Notes: generated from the sequence alone by a model not told the origin. Counted from the stretch's first letter, positions 1 through 8,130 are shown. The stretch is DNA of 17,109 bases from CAYPJE01 sp964410945 (GCA_964410945.1 CAYPJE010000057.1:1-17109), one strand, 5' to 3'. A program made the numbers and translations.

Positions 1-1
1 G

Positions 2-1072
2 ATTCTTACCAATCGTGATATCCGTTTTGAAACCAATCTCGATCTGTCCGTCAGTTCCCGGATGACTTCCGAAAAGCTGGTAACAGTACCAAAAGGAACT
101 ACCCTCGATACAGCCAAAGAGATTTTACAGAAACACCGGATCGAGAAACTGCTGGTGGTGGATGAAAAAGGTGAATTGGCCGGGTTGATTACCGTTAAAG
201 ATATTCAGAAAAAGGAACAGTTCCCCAATGCCTGCAAGGACGACAACGGACGTCTGCGGGTCGGTGCGGCCGTCGGCGTGGCCGGCGATACCATGGAACG
301 GGCTCAGGCTTTAGCCAATGCCCATGTGGATGTGATAATCGTCGACACCGCTCACGGTCATTCAGCCGGAGTATTGAAAATGGTGGAGAAAATCAAAGCA
401 AGTGTTTCCGATGTGGAAGTCGTGGCCGGTAATGTAGCCAGCGCCGAAGGTACCCAGGCCCTGATCAATGCGGGGGTGGATGCGGTCAAGGTGGGTATCG
501 GTGCCGGCGCCAGCTGTACCACCCGGATCATCGCCGGAATGGGAGTACCGCAGTTGACGGCGGTAATGAATTGCGTCGACCAGGCCAATAAGGCCGACGT
601 ACCGGTCATCGCCGATGGCGGCATCCGTTACAGCGGTGATATCGCCAAATCACTGGCCGCCGGGGCGGAGACGGTCATGCTGGGCAGCCTGCTGGCAGGG
701 ATGGACGAGAGTCCGGGTGAGACTATTTTATATGAAGGCCGTCAGTACAAGGCCTACCGGGGCATGGGTTCCCTGGGAGCCATGCGCCAGGGCAGCGGGG
801 ACCGCTATTTCCAGGAAGGGGCCGAACCAACCAAACTGGTTCCGGAGGGAATCGAAGGTATGGTGCCTTATCGCGGAACGGTGCGGAATACGATCCACCA
901 GCTCATGGGCGGTGTCCGGGCCTCAATGGGTTACAGCGGTGTGGGAAATATCCGGGAATTTCATTCCGGATGTGAATTCGTACAAATTACAGCGGCCGGT
1001 ATAAAAGAAAGCCACCCTCACGAAGTAAGAATCGTGAAGGAGGCTCCGAATTATCAGGTATCTGATAGTTAA
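2..1072 (+). CDS. guaB: IMP dehydrogenase (5'-truncated by window edge)
   Basis: Inosine-5'-monophosphate dehydrogenase oxidises IMP to XMP with NAD+, the committed step of guanine nucleotide synthesis in the cytoplasm. The reading frame is open from base 2, so the N-terminal barrel and part of the CBS pair lie outside the window. Visible in order: the rest of the tandem CBS module (ILTNRD, then MTSEKLVTVPKGTTL and LITVKDI), the barrel segment VVAGNVASAEG, the catalytic loop GIGAGASCTTR with Cys at 515-517, IADGGIRYSGDIAKSLAAGA, the flap YRGMGSLGAM with DRYFQ, LVPEGIEG, and the C-terminal AGIKESHPHEV...KEAPNY. The catalytic loop departs from the usual GPGSICTTR (see findings). The stop codon overlaps that of convergent rpsT. 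Identity is certain; the true start is not visible. Confidence 0.97.
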   Translation: MLTNRDIRFETNLDLSVSSRMTSEKLVTVPKGTTLDTAKEILQKHRIEKLLVVDEKGELAGLITVKDIQKKEQFPNACKDDNGRLRVGAAVGVAGDTMERAQALANAHVDVIIVDTAHGHSAGVLKMVEKIKASVSDVEVVAGNVASAEGTQALINAGVDAVKVGIGAGASCTTRIIAGMGVPQLTAVMNCVDQANKADVPVIADGGIRYSGDIAKSLAAGAETVMLGSLLAGMDESPGETILYEGRQYKAYRGMGSLGAMRQGSGDRYFQEGAEPTKLVPEGIEGMVPYRGTVRNTIHQLMGGVRASMGYSGVGNIREFHSGCEFVQITAAGIKESHPHEVRIVKEAPNYQVSDS

Positions 1073-1332
1073 GCTTTTTTCAAGCTGTTCAGATGACGCG
1101 TGATCTGTGACTTGCGTCGGGCGGCAGTATTCTTGTGAATCAGATTATTAGCTGCCATTTTATCGATTGTTGAAACAGCCTGGGCGTATTTGCCTTCGGC
1201 TGCGGCCAGTTCGGTGGTGTCCAATACACCTTTAATCGCCGAGCGCAGTTTTGACATATTCTGTATATTCACCGCACGGCGTTTAATATCCTGGCGTTCG
1301 CGTTTAATCTGAGATGCGTGTCTGTCAACCAT
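1069..1332 (-). CDS. rpsT: 30S ribosomal protein S20
   Basis: Ribosomal protein S20 binds 16S rRNA in the small subunit. The 87-residue product is rich in Lys and Arg and carries the family hallmark LIHKNTAARRKS at residues 64-75, followed by the C-terminal helix; the length matches the family (about 85-90). The open frame extends 13 codons upstream to 1371, but the ATG at 1332 is preferred. It gives the usual S20 N-terminus (MVDRHASQIKRERQ...) and has an AAGGA Shine-Dalgarno about 10 bases upstream, whereas the upstream extension is hydrophobic and unlike S20. It converges on guaB with a 4-base overlap. Confidence 0.95.
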   Translation of the reverse strand: MVDRHASQIKRERQDIKRRAVNIQNMSKLRSAIKGVLDTTELAAAEGKYAQAVSTIDKMAANNLIHKNTAARRKSQITRHLNSLKKA

Positions 1333-1370
1333 ATTTAAAATATTCCTTTTACATATATATACGGGGCGCA

Positions 1371-1399
1371 AAGTTATCGCTGCCCAGGCTTGATGTCAA
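1371..1399 (-). promoter_or_regulatory. Candidate promoter of rpsT
   Basis: Read on the minus strand, a perfect -35 hexamer TTGACA (1399-1394) is followed after 17 bases by TAACTT (1376-1371), a weak -10. The predicted start of transcription leaves a leader of about 30 bases before the rpsT ATG, containing its AAGGA ribosome site. The -35 is convincing; the -10 matches consensus at only three positions. Confidence 0.45.
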
Positions 1400-1480
1400 A
1401 CAATGGATTGGGTTTGATTGATAATTGAACCTGCTGAAGTTTCAATATGGAATAATTAAATATATTTCTTGGATGTAAAA

Positions 1481-1489
1481 TGCTATAAT
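1481..1489 (+). promoter_or_regulatory. Extended -10 promoter for the DUF3857 gene pair
   Basis: TGCTATAAT is a perfect extended -10 element (TGN plus TATAAT). No good -35 lies 16-18 bases upstream, which extended -10 promoters do not need. Transcription would start near 1496, giving a leader of about 60 bases to the ATG at 1558. The intergenic region 1333-1557 is thus explained by two divergent promoters; nothing else was recognised in it. Confidence 0.5.
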
Positions 1490-1557
1490 CCATAGATTTT
1501 TAGCATAGAGATACGCAGAAGCTGTCTACTATGACAACTAACTAGAAGGGGAATACA

Positions 1558-3489
1558 ATGCAGCGGGGTTTTTTATTTTTTTTGTTGATCATCAGTGTTT
1601 GTTTCTGGTCCTGTAATTCGTCCTCGAATCCCTATGCCTTCGGAAAGGTTGATCCGCTGGTATTGAAACGCAGCTCCGCGCTTTATGATAGTACCGCCGT
1701 CGCTGTTGTTTTGTTTGATATAGGTAAGATAACACTCAATCGAACTGATTTTGAATACACATACACGCGACATATACGATATCAAATATTTTCCGAGGGT
1801 GGCCAGAAATATGCCGATGTAAAAATTCCACACTGGCATAAGGATAAGGTTTATGCCATCAAGGCACAGACTAAATTGCCCGATGGTACGGTAATCAAAT
1901 TAAAATCAAAAGATGTTAAGAAAGAGGGCGATAAAGATGGCTGGATGTATAAAGTATTTGCTATCCCCGGTGTGACCTCCAATTGCGTTATTGAATACGA
2001 ATATACCCGTCAATCTGATAATCTGCACGTTCTTCCCGAGTTGTACTTCCAAAATGATATATTTACTGAATATTCGGAAATCAGTATCGAGTTGCCCCGC
2101 GGTTTTAATTACAACACTACGGTCTTTAATGCTCCCAATGGAATTGTGGAACCGGAGAAGTCAATCACTGTGCTGCCTAACAATACGAAGAATTTCATTT
2201 TTACCTGGAAATATCACGATATCCCGCCCTTTATTTCAGAACCGTATATGACGGCCAAAAGCAATTTTATGGCCAAGCTCGATTTTCAGTTAGTCAGTTT
2301 TAAAAATCAGTATGTTTTTTATGAATTTGTAAAATCCTGGGAAACATTCACCGGCGAAATCTATGAAACCTATAAACCACATTTCAAACCTGACAGCAAA
2401 ACAAAAGATTTGGCCTATGAAATCATTGGCAGTAAACGTTCGGTAGAGGACAAAATTGAATTATTATATAATTATACCAGGGATAGCCTGGTAACAACCG
2501 ATTATAAGGGCTATGCCACTATTTTTATCAGGAAGCCCAAGGAGATAATCGCTACCAACAGTGGTAGCCGGGTTGAGAAAAACCTGCTGCTGCTGAGCCT
2601 GTTAAGGTCGGTGGGAATTGATGCCGAACCAATTCTGATCAGTACCCGAAGCCATGGGAGTTTTAGCGAATTGAATCCCCGCTACCGCTCATTCAATCAT
2701 GTTATGGTTTACGTTGACACCCACCGCGGTAAATTTTTCCTGGATACCAAGAACAAGTATTGTCCCTATAATATGCTGCCGGCCAGTGATATCTCTGGTC
2801 GTGGTCTGGTATTTAATAAAAATGAGCACAAATTTGTTGATATCCCCGGGCCAAAAACCCTTAGCACGGTTAACTACAGTACCGATGGAGTGATCGACAG
2901 CGATGGAAATTTGGTTGCTTCCACTGATATTCGCTTCGACGGTTACCGGAATATGAATATCCGCAGCAATTATGACGACTCACCAACAGAAGATGATTTT
3001 ATCGATGACTATATCATCAATGGAATCGGGAATATTGAACTTGACAGTTTTAAGGTCAGCAATCTTGAAACACCAACCAGCCCCTTATGGGTTAATCTGA
3101 GCTACCGGATTGATAATTATGCTGATGTTGCGGGAAACAATATTTATCTGTCACCGGCCATCTTTGACCGCTGGGAAGAAAACCCATTCACCCTGAAGGA
3201 ACGTAAATATCCAATTGATTATAATTATCCCATTATAAATGAGGAGCACATCTTTTTAAAATTCCCGGATGGTTATAAGGTAGTCGATGCACCGGCTTCC
3301 GGCCAGCATTCCATTGCCGGCCATGAATATAAGCGGATCGTGAAAGTCGGTCCCAACAGGATTAATTATAACCATCAGAATTTTGTCAAGAATACCGTGT
3401 TTTCGGAATACCTGTACCAGGATATCAAAGATTATTACAGTACCGTCGTAAGTTTTGAGGGTGACCAGATTGTACTTCAAAAAGAATAG
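1558..3489 (+). CDS. DUF3857/transglutaminase-fold lipoprotein, catalytic Cys missing
   Basis: A 643-residue exported protein. A short hydrophobic signal sequence ends in FWSC (Cys19), a plausible lipobox, so it is probably anchored in a membrane facing the periplasm. Residues about 50-240 resemble the DUF3857 beta-rich domain, about 280-410 the transglutaminase-like core, and the rest a C-terminal beta domain (DUF3858-like). In the core, His381 (FNHV) and Asp396 (FFLD) sit where the transglutaminase triad expects them, but the position that holds Cys in GDCKD is Glu340 (SRVEKNLLLL). Cross-linking or protease chemistry is therefore unlikely; binding or scaffold roles are possible. The ribosome site is AAGGGG, about 7 bases before ATG. 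It is followed 10 bases later by an intact paralogue, so the two probably form an operon. No specific substrate can be named. Confidence 0.8.
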   Translation: MQRGFLFFLLIISVCFWSCNSSSNPYAFGKVDPLVLKRSSALYDSTAVAVVLFDIGKITLNRTDFEYTYTRHIRYQIFSEGGQKYADVKIPHWHKDKVYAIKAQTKLPDGTVIKLKSKDVKKEGDKDGWMYKVFAIPGVTSNCVIEYEYTRQSDNLHVLPELYFQNDIFTEYSEISIELPRGFNYNTTVFNAPNGIVEPEKSITVLPNNTKNFIFTWKYHDIPPFISEPYMTAKSNFMAKLDFQLVSFKNQYVFYEFVKSWETFTGEIYETYKPHFKPDSKTKDLAYEIIGSKRSVEDKIELLYNYTRDSLVTTDYKGYATIFIRKPKEIIATNSGSRVEKNLLLLSLLRSVGIDAEPILISTRSHGSFSELNPRYRSFNHVMVYVDTHRGKFFLDTKNKYCPYNMLPASDISGRGLVFNKNEHKFVDIPGPKTLSTVNYSTDGVIDSDGNLVASTDIRFDGYRNMNIRSNYDDSPTEDDFIDDYIINGIGNIELDSFKVSNLETPTSPLWVNLSYRIDNYADVAGNNIYLSPAIFDRWEENPFTLKERKYPIDYNYPIINEEHIFLKFPDGYKVVDAPASGQHSIAGHEYKRIVKVGPNRINYNHQNFVKNTVFSEYLYQDIKDYYSTVVSFEGDQIVLQKE

Positions 3490-3499
3490 GACTGACCTG

Positions 3500-5332
3500 G
3501 TGCGCCGACAGTTTTTTTTGCTGTTTCTCCTGGTGGCAGGGATAGCCTGCGGTTCGGAAATACTGTCAGAGCATTACACCTATAAAATCAGATCGATTAA
3601 CAGCACTCAGCTGGTAGTCCATAAACGGATTCTGGTGGATGATGAATTCGGGAAGGACGCGGGGAAAATCAGCATATTCAGCAATAATCTGAATCAGGTT
3701 AAATCAATTAAATGCCGGATACTGGATAAAAATGATAAAGTGCTGAAAAAATATTCCAAAAAGGATTTTGCGGAAATATCCAGATCACCGGGGATGCTGT
3801 ATAATTCCAATAAATATTTCAGCGGCAATTTCAAATATCCCGGCCTGCCCCATATAATTGACTTGAAATATACAGTCGAGATCAATTCACTGTTTGCCTG
3901 GCCGGACTGGTACCCGCAAAACTGGCTGGAGACTCGCCATTCGAGCTATACTCTGGAAATTCCACGCAGATTCAAATTCAGTTACCGGGAAAAAGGTGCT
4001 GTCCCCGACCCGGTCGTCAATGATGACAGTACAAAATTTGTCTGGGAGATGTACGATATCCCGCGTACCCCGGATGAGCTGATGGCCGCCCCCGAGGATG
4101 AGGATCAACTGGGAGTTATTTTTGCGTCGAAAATCTTTGAACTGGGTGGGATCACTTGTCATGCGGATTCATGGCTGGACTTTGGAAACTGGGTAGACGA
4201 ATTCTTAGACAGCCAATACAACCTTGAAATGGAAGACCGAATACTCGATGAAGGGCCGGTCCTGGTAGATCGAGCCGAGATTGCTCAGGGAGTCCTGGAA
4301 TATATCCAGACGGACATGCGCTACGTGGCCTTGTATGAAAAAGTGATCAATGGCTGGCTGCCCCATACTACCAGGTCTATTATGGAGAATGGTTATGGTG
4401 ATTGTAAGGATCTGGCTGTATTTTTTATCGATCAATTGAGTTTGTATGGAATTACATCATATCCTGTTAAAATTTTGACCCGGAATCGCGGTTTGACTGA
4501 CACTTCCATTGTTTCACAACAATTCAACCACGTCATTGCCGTTATCCCGACCGAAGACGATACCTTCTGGGTCGATTGCACCGGCAAATACAATACAATC
4601 TATGATCCACCATATCAGGATGAGGGCTGTTTTGCCTTGATTGTCAAACCTGATGGCAGTGAAATGGTTAAAACTCCGGTTAGTCCAGCTGAGGATAACA
4701 AGATACAAATAACCGGTCAGGCTGTTATCGATGCCAATGGTGATGCTGATTTTGATGGACAGATTATTTTAACCGGTAAAAAAGCCCAATTCTACCGTTA
4801 TATGCTGTTGGATGAAAATGCATCCGATCAGGAGAAGATATTTACTAGATGGCTTTCCGAATACATACCTTCAGTCGATCTGATTGAAATGCAGCTGATG
4901 GACTTTGATGATGTATTTAAACCGGCTATAATAAAATTCAGATTCAAGGCCTATAAATATGCCCGCGTAAGCCGAAAACGACTGTTCCTGAATCCGGGCT
5001 TCTATCATAGGGTACAATTCGATGGAGAGAAACCATCCGACCGGGAAACGGCCCTGCTGTACAGTTATAATTTTATGGAAATCGATAGTATTACCTATAT
5101 ACTGCCGGAGGGCTTGAGCGTGGAAAACCTGGCCCAGTCGGTCAATATTTCCGGATTGAATTCCGTTTACGATGTGAAAACTGATGTATCCGGTGACAGC
5201 CTGATATACCAGCGTAGACGTGTAATTGGCAACCGGAAGGTTGATCTGGATGATTATGAGGAATACTACCGGTTTATGAAAAAGGTGGAAAAGACCGATA
5301 ACAGCAATTCGGTTTTTCTGTTCAACGACTAG
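3500..5332 (+). CDS. DUF3857/transglutaminase-fold exported protein with intact triad
   Basis: A 610-residue protein from the chosen GTG start. The open frame runs back to a TTG at 3455 inside the preceding gene, but the GTG at 3500 has AGGA at 3488-3491 with 8 bases spacing and places a signal peptide (RRQFFLLFLLVAGIAC) right at the N-terminus. Cys17 may be a lipidation site, although the -3 residue is atypical. A DUF3857-like region at about 25-190 precedes a transglutaminase-like core with Cys302 (YGDCKD), His344 (FNHV) and Asp359 (FWVD), the full catalytic triad, so it may act as a cysteine protease, transglutaminase or peptide-processing enzyme in the envelope. It sits 10 bases after a paralogue that lacks the Cys. 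The family is clear; the substrate is unknown. Confidence 0.82.
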   Translation: MRRQFFLLFLLVAGIACGSEILSEHYTYKIRSINSTQLVVHKRILVDDEFGKDAGKISIFSNNLNQVKSIKCRILDKNDKVLKKYSKKDFAEISRSPGMLYNSNKYFSGNFKYPGLPHIIDLKYTVEINSLFAWPDWYPQNWLETRHSSYTLEIPRRFKFSYREKGAVPDPVVNDDSTKFVWEMYDIPRTPDELMAAPEDEDQLGVIFASKIFELGGITCHADSWLDFGNWVDEFLDSQYNLEMEDRILDEGPVLVDRAEIAQGVLEYIQTDMRYVALYEKVINGWLPHTTRSIMENGYGDCKDLAVFFIDQLSLYGITSYPVKILTRNRGLTDTSIVSQQFNHVIAVIPTEDDTFWVDCTGKYNTIYDPPYQDEGCFALIVKPDGSEMVKTPVSPAEDNKIQITGQAVIDANGDADFDGQIILTGKKAQFYRYMLLDENASDQEKIFTRWLSEYIPSVDLIEMQLMDFDDVFKPAIIKFRFKAYKYARVSRKRLFLNPGFYHRVQFDGEKPSDRETALLYSYNFMEIDSITYILPEGLSVENLAQSVNISGLNSVYDVKTDVSGDSLIYQRRRVIGNRKVDLDDYEEYYRFMKKVEKTDNSNSVFLFND

Positions 5333-5351
5333 TATTTACGGCCCAACTGCC

Positions 5352-5381
5352 TTGACACTCCCTTACCTGGTAAGGTAAATT
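5352..5381 (+). promoter_or_regulatory. Candidate promoter with palindromic operator before folB
   Basis: TTGACA (5352-5357) is a perfect -35. After 18 bases comes TAAATT (5376-5381), a 4/6 match to -10. The spacer contains CCTTACC-T-GGTAAGG (5361-5375), a perfect 7+7 inverted repeat around one central base. With a one-base centre and no following T run it suits a dimeric repressor better than a terminator. Transcription would begin only a few bases before the folB ATG. Confidence 0.45.
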
Positions 5382-5390
5382 CATTATGCT

Positions 5391-5759
5391 ATGGGAATCA
5401 TACGTTTAAAAAACATGCAGTTTTACGGGTACCACGGCGTCCACGAATCAGAAAAGGAACTGGGCGGCAAATTCGAAGTGGATCTTGAACTGCGGACCTC
5501 CCTGGCTAAATCGATTGAAAGCGATGCCTTGCAGGATACCATCGACTATCAGGCCGTTTATGATACCGTTGAAAATAGTCTGAAGAGGCACAAGTTCTAT
5601 CTTCTGGAAGCACTGGCTGGTCATATAGCCAAATCACTGTTGAGGAATTTTCATATCGATAGCCTGGTCATCAGGGTTCGTAAACCTCACGCACCGGTCC
5701 GGGGCGTGCTCGATACGGTAGAAGTGGAAATCGATCGTTCACGCTCGGATTATGAGTGA
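5391..5759 (+). CDS. folB: Dihydroneopterin aldolase
   Basis: FolB converts 7,8-dihydroneopterin to 6-hydroxymethyl-7,8-dihydropterin and glycolaldehyde in folate synthesis. The 122-residue product has the family length and motifs: FYGYHGVHESEKE with catalytic-region Glu21, DTIDYQAVYD, LLEALA with the pterin-binding Glu73, and VRKPHAPVRG with the conserved Lys98. An in-frame TAA at 5376-5378 excludes a longer start. The only purine-rich tract, AAGG at 5372-5375, is about 15 bases away, so ribosome recruitment may be unusual. It overlaps folK, the next enzyme in the pathway, by 8 bases, suggesting coupled translation. Confidence 0.95.
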   Translation: MGIIRLKNMQFYGYHGVHESEKELGGKFEVDLELRTSLAKSIESDALQDTIDYQAVYDTVENSLKRHKFYLLEALAGHIAKSLLRNFHIDSLVIRVRKPHAPVRGVLDTVEVEIDRSRSDYE

Positions 5760-6258
5760 ACCGCTTTTCCTGTCACTGGGATCGAATTTAGGAGACCGTA
5801 AAAACCATATCATTTCTGCCCGGAACACTCTGAGTGAATCGTCGGGTATTGCTGACGTCAGAATGGCGGAGCTTTACGAAACTCAGCCCCTTTACAATCC
5901 TGACCAGCCACGTTTCCTCAATACCGTTGTCCAGGCTGTTACCAACCTCGATCCGGATGCAGTTCTGGATATTACTCAGGCTATCGAACAACAGGCCGGC
6001 CGGCCTGTCCGGCGTAAAAAGAACCAACCCCGTATCCTGGACATAGATATCCTGTCAATTGGAAGGCGAGTTATTAAAAATACTGAACTTTCATTACCAC
6101 ATCCTGATTTGATCAACCGTAAATTTGTTCTTGTACCTTGGAATGAAATTGCACCGGAGTATATTGTGCCATACTGGAATCGTAGTGTCAGAGAATTAGT
6201 GCGTGACTGTCCTGACCAATCAATAGTTGAGGTTTATAAGGGAACACCAGGCTTATGA
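5752..6258 (+). CDS. folK: 2-amino-4-hydroxy-6-hydroxymethyldihydropteridine diphosphokinase (HPPK)
   Basis: FolK transfers pyrophosphate from ATP to 6-hydroxymethyl-7,8-dihydropterin, the FolB product. The 168-residue protein shows the family motifs: LSLGSNLGDR at about 8-16, FLNTVVQ at 55-61, the catalytic segment PRILDIDIL with the Mg-binding Asp97 and Asp99, and LPHPDLINRKFVLVPW at 115-130. Length is typical of a single-domain HPPK. It overlaps folB by 8 bases upstream and the deoxynucleoside kinase by 4 (ATGA) downstream, so it belongs to one translationally coupled run. Confidence 0.96.
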   Translation: MSEPLFLSLGSNLGDRKNHIISARNTLSESSGIADVRMAELYETQPLYNPDQPRFLNTVVQAVTNLDPDAVLDITQAIEQQAGRPVRRKKNQPRILDIDILSIGRRVIKNTELSLPHPDLINRKFVLVPWNEIAPEYIVPYWNRSVRELVRDCPDQSIVEVYKGTPGL

Positions 6259-6896
6259 GAAACCTGTACTATATCGCCATTGAAGGACCGATTGGTGTCG
6301 GGAAAACAAGTTTATCAAAGCTGCTGGCAGAACGGCTGGGCGCCCGTCATGTGGTCGAGGAATTCGAAGAAAATCCCTTCCTGCCTGATTTTTACCGCAG
6401 CCCGGGGCGCTATGCCTTTCAGGTTCAGTTATTTTTTCTCCTTCAGCGTTACCAGCAGCAGCAGGAACTTCGCCAGGTGGATATGTTCCACAATCTGCTG
6501 ATTACCGATTATATGTTTGTGAAAGACCGCCTCTTTGCCTCGTTGAATCTGAATGAGCGTGAAATGGGATTATACGATTCGGTAGCCAATATGCTGGAAC
6601 AGAATATCATTAATCCCGATATGGTGATTTTTCTCCAGGCCGATACCGATTCCCTGATGAAACGCATCGCTTTACGGGGCCGGGAATATGAGGCCAACAT
6701 GGATCGGGATTATATTGATGCCTTGAACCAGGTTTATAATGAATATTTTTTCCGTTACAAGGATACTCCTTTGATAATAATTAATACCAACAATATTGAT
6801 TTTGTCAATAATGAAGAAGATTTGGAAGAAGTGATCAAATATATCCGTCAGCCGGTTACCGGTACCAAGTTTTTTAATCCAACCACCGGTTTTTAA
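6255..6896 (+). CDS. Deoxynucleoside kinase (dNK/dCK-dGK family)
   Basis: A 213-residue salvage kinase that phosphorylates deoxynucleosides with ATP. The P-loop is GPIGVGKT at 11-18. EEFEENPFLP matches the substrate-binding segment, TDYMFVKDRLFA contains the DR motif, and KRIALRGREYE is the Arg-rich lid. These place it in the dNK family that includes bacterial deoxyadenosine and deoxyguanosine kinases; base preference cannot be read from the sequence. Its ATG overlaps the folK stop (ATGA) and its TAA overlaps the next ATG (TAATG). A dNK next to folK is, from memory, also seen in other FCB-type genomes, which supports the lineage guess. Confidence 0.92.
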   Translation: MRNLYYIAIEGPIGVGKTSLSKLLAERLGARHVVEEFEENPFLPDFYRSPGRYAFQVQLFFLLQRYQQQQELRQVDMFHNLLITDYMFVKDRLFASLNLNEREMGLYDSVANMLEQNIINPDMVIFLQADTDSLMKRIALRGREYEANMDRDYIDALNQVYNEYFFRYKDTPLIIINTNNIDFVNNEEDLEEVIKYIRQPVTGTKFFNPTTGF

Positions 6897-7075
6897 TGCT
6901 GAAAATCCTGTTATACGGCGTAATTATCTATCTTGGGTATCGAGCCTTCAAATACCTTACCAGCGATCAGATTTCATTATCCGGTGATGATAAAGCGGAT
7001 TTAAAGGAAAAGTCATCGGAAGAATATTCGAAATTTGATATTCAGGACGCTGATTTCACCGATATAGAAGATTAA
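6896..7075 (+). CDS. Small single-pass membrane protein (59 aa), hypothetical
   Basis: A short ORF that starts on the last base of the kinase stop codon (TAATG) and ends 4 bases before the dehydrogenase start. It fills the gap exactly. The translation begins MLKILLYGVIIYLGYRAF, one predicted transmembrane helix at about residues 3-20, followed by a hydrophilic Ser/Lys tail ending in an acidic stretch (DADFTDIED). The layout resembles small membrane proteins such as DUF4834 in Bacteroidetes, but I cannot assign a family. Tight coupling to the kinase argues that it is translated. Function unknown. Confidence 0.65.
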   Translation: MLKILLYGVIIYLGYRAFKYLTSDQISLSGDDKADLKEKSSEEYSKFDIQDADFTDIED

Positions 7076-7079
7076 CACC

Positions 7080-8102
7080 ATGCGTGTTGTCCAGATTGCC
7101 CGGCATGGCGGGCCGGAGGTATTGGAATTGGTCGATCGGCCGGTTCCCGTTCCTGCTGAAAACCTGGTCCTGGTAAAAATCCATTCAGCTGCCCTCAATC
7201 ACCTCGATATCTGGGTCAGGGAAGGATTCCCGGGGATTCCACTGCCCATAATTCCCGGTAGCGACGGAGCAGGAGTAGTGGCCGACACTGGAAAAGGCAG
7301 TTCCGATTTTAAGCCCGGTGATAAAGTATTGATCCAGCCCGTAACCTATTGTGGAGAATGTTCCCACTGCCAGGCCGGACGGGAAAATTTTTGCCGGAAA
7401 TTCGGGATTTTCGGAGAAACCAGGGATGGCACTAATTGTGAATACCTGCTGGTACCGGAGAAAAATCTGCGCCATGTTCCGCCCAACCTGAATCTGACTG
7501 AGGCCGCTGCATTCCCACTGGTGGCCGAAACCTCCTATACCATGCTGATCAGGCGGGCCCAACTGCGTAAAGACGAGACCGTTCTGATCTGGGGTGCCGG
7601 ATCGGGAATCGGCTCCATGGCAATTCAGATCGCCAAGTGGAAGGGCGCCTATGTGATAGCTACCGCCGGCTCAGACCGGAAACTGGAGCTGGCCACACAA
7701 TTGGGTGCCGATCTGGTAATCGATCACTACCTGGAAGATGTTGATGAAGTTGTCCGCAGTGTGGTTGGCAAACGTGGTGTTGATGTTGTTTTCGAGCATG
7801 TTGGTGAGGCAACCTGGGATACCAGTCTGAAACTGCTGGCCAAGGGGGGGCGGATCGTGACCTGTGGCGCCACTACCGGGGCCAGAGTCAACCTCGATTT
7901 ACGGCATCTGTTCTACAAGCAACAGTCGATTCTGGGGTCGACCATGGGTGATGTGGCCGGATTCGATGAAATTCTGGAACTGGTGTCAGATGGAGTTATT
8001 AAACCAGTGATCGATAAAGTATTCACCCTTGGTGAAATCAGATCCGCTCATCGCTATCTGGCCCGCGGTGACCAATTCGGGAAGGTGCTGCTGGTAATTT
8101 GA
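7080..8102 (+). CDS. Zinc-binding MDR dehydrogenase, NAD(P)H:quinone reductase-like
   Basis: A 340-residue medium-chain dehydrogenase/reductase. The N-terminal GroES-like domain carries a complete structural-zinc lobe, Cys91, Cys94, Cys97 and Cys105. The catalytic-zinc ligands of alcohol dehydrogenases are absent: the usual Cys-His site reads ALNHLD and the GHE motif reads GSDGAG. The Rossmann domain has GAGSGIG at 172-178 and an AGSDRK segment after the second strand, compatible with NADP(H). It is therefore probably a reductase of quinones, enals or similar carbonyls rather than a zinc alcohol dehydrogenase. ATG at 7080 gives the standard MDR start; only a weak GAAG precedes it. Confidence 0.88.
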   Translation: MRVVQIARHGGPEVLELVDRPVPVPAENLVLVKIHSAALNHLDIWVREGFPGIPLPIIPGSDGAGVVADTGKGSSDFKPGDKVLIQPVTYCGECSHCQAGRENFCRKFGIFGETRDGTNCEYLLVPEKNLRHVPPNLNLTEAAAFPLVAETSYTMLIRRAQLRKDETVLIWGAGSGIGSMAIQIAKWKGAYVIATAGSDRKLELATQLGADLVIDHYLEDVDEVVRSVVGKRGVDVVFEHVGEATWDTSLKLLAKGGRIVTCGATTGARVNLDLRHLFYKQQSILGSTMGDVAGFDEILELVSDGVIKPVIDKVFTLGEIRSAHRYLARGDQFGKVLLVI

Positions 8103-8130
8103 AGTATTGCGACTAGTAATTGAATACTCG

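Noticed and set aside
1072..1086. AGCTT/AAGCT hairpin as guaB terminator
   Set aside because: The T run is in the loop, not after the stem, and the arms are rpsT codons.
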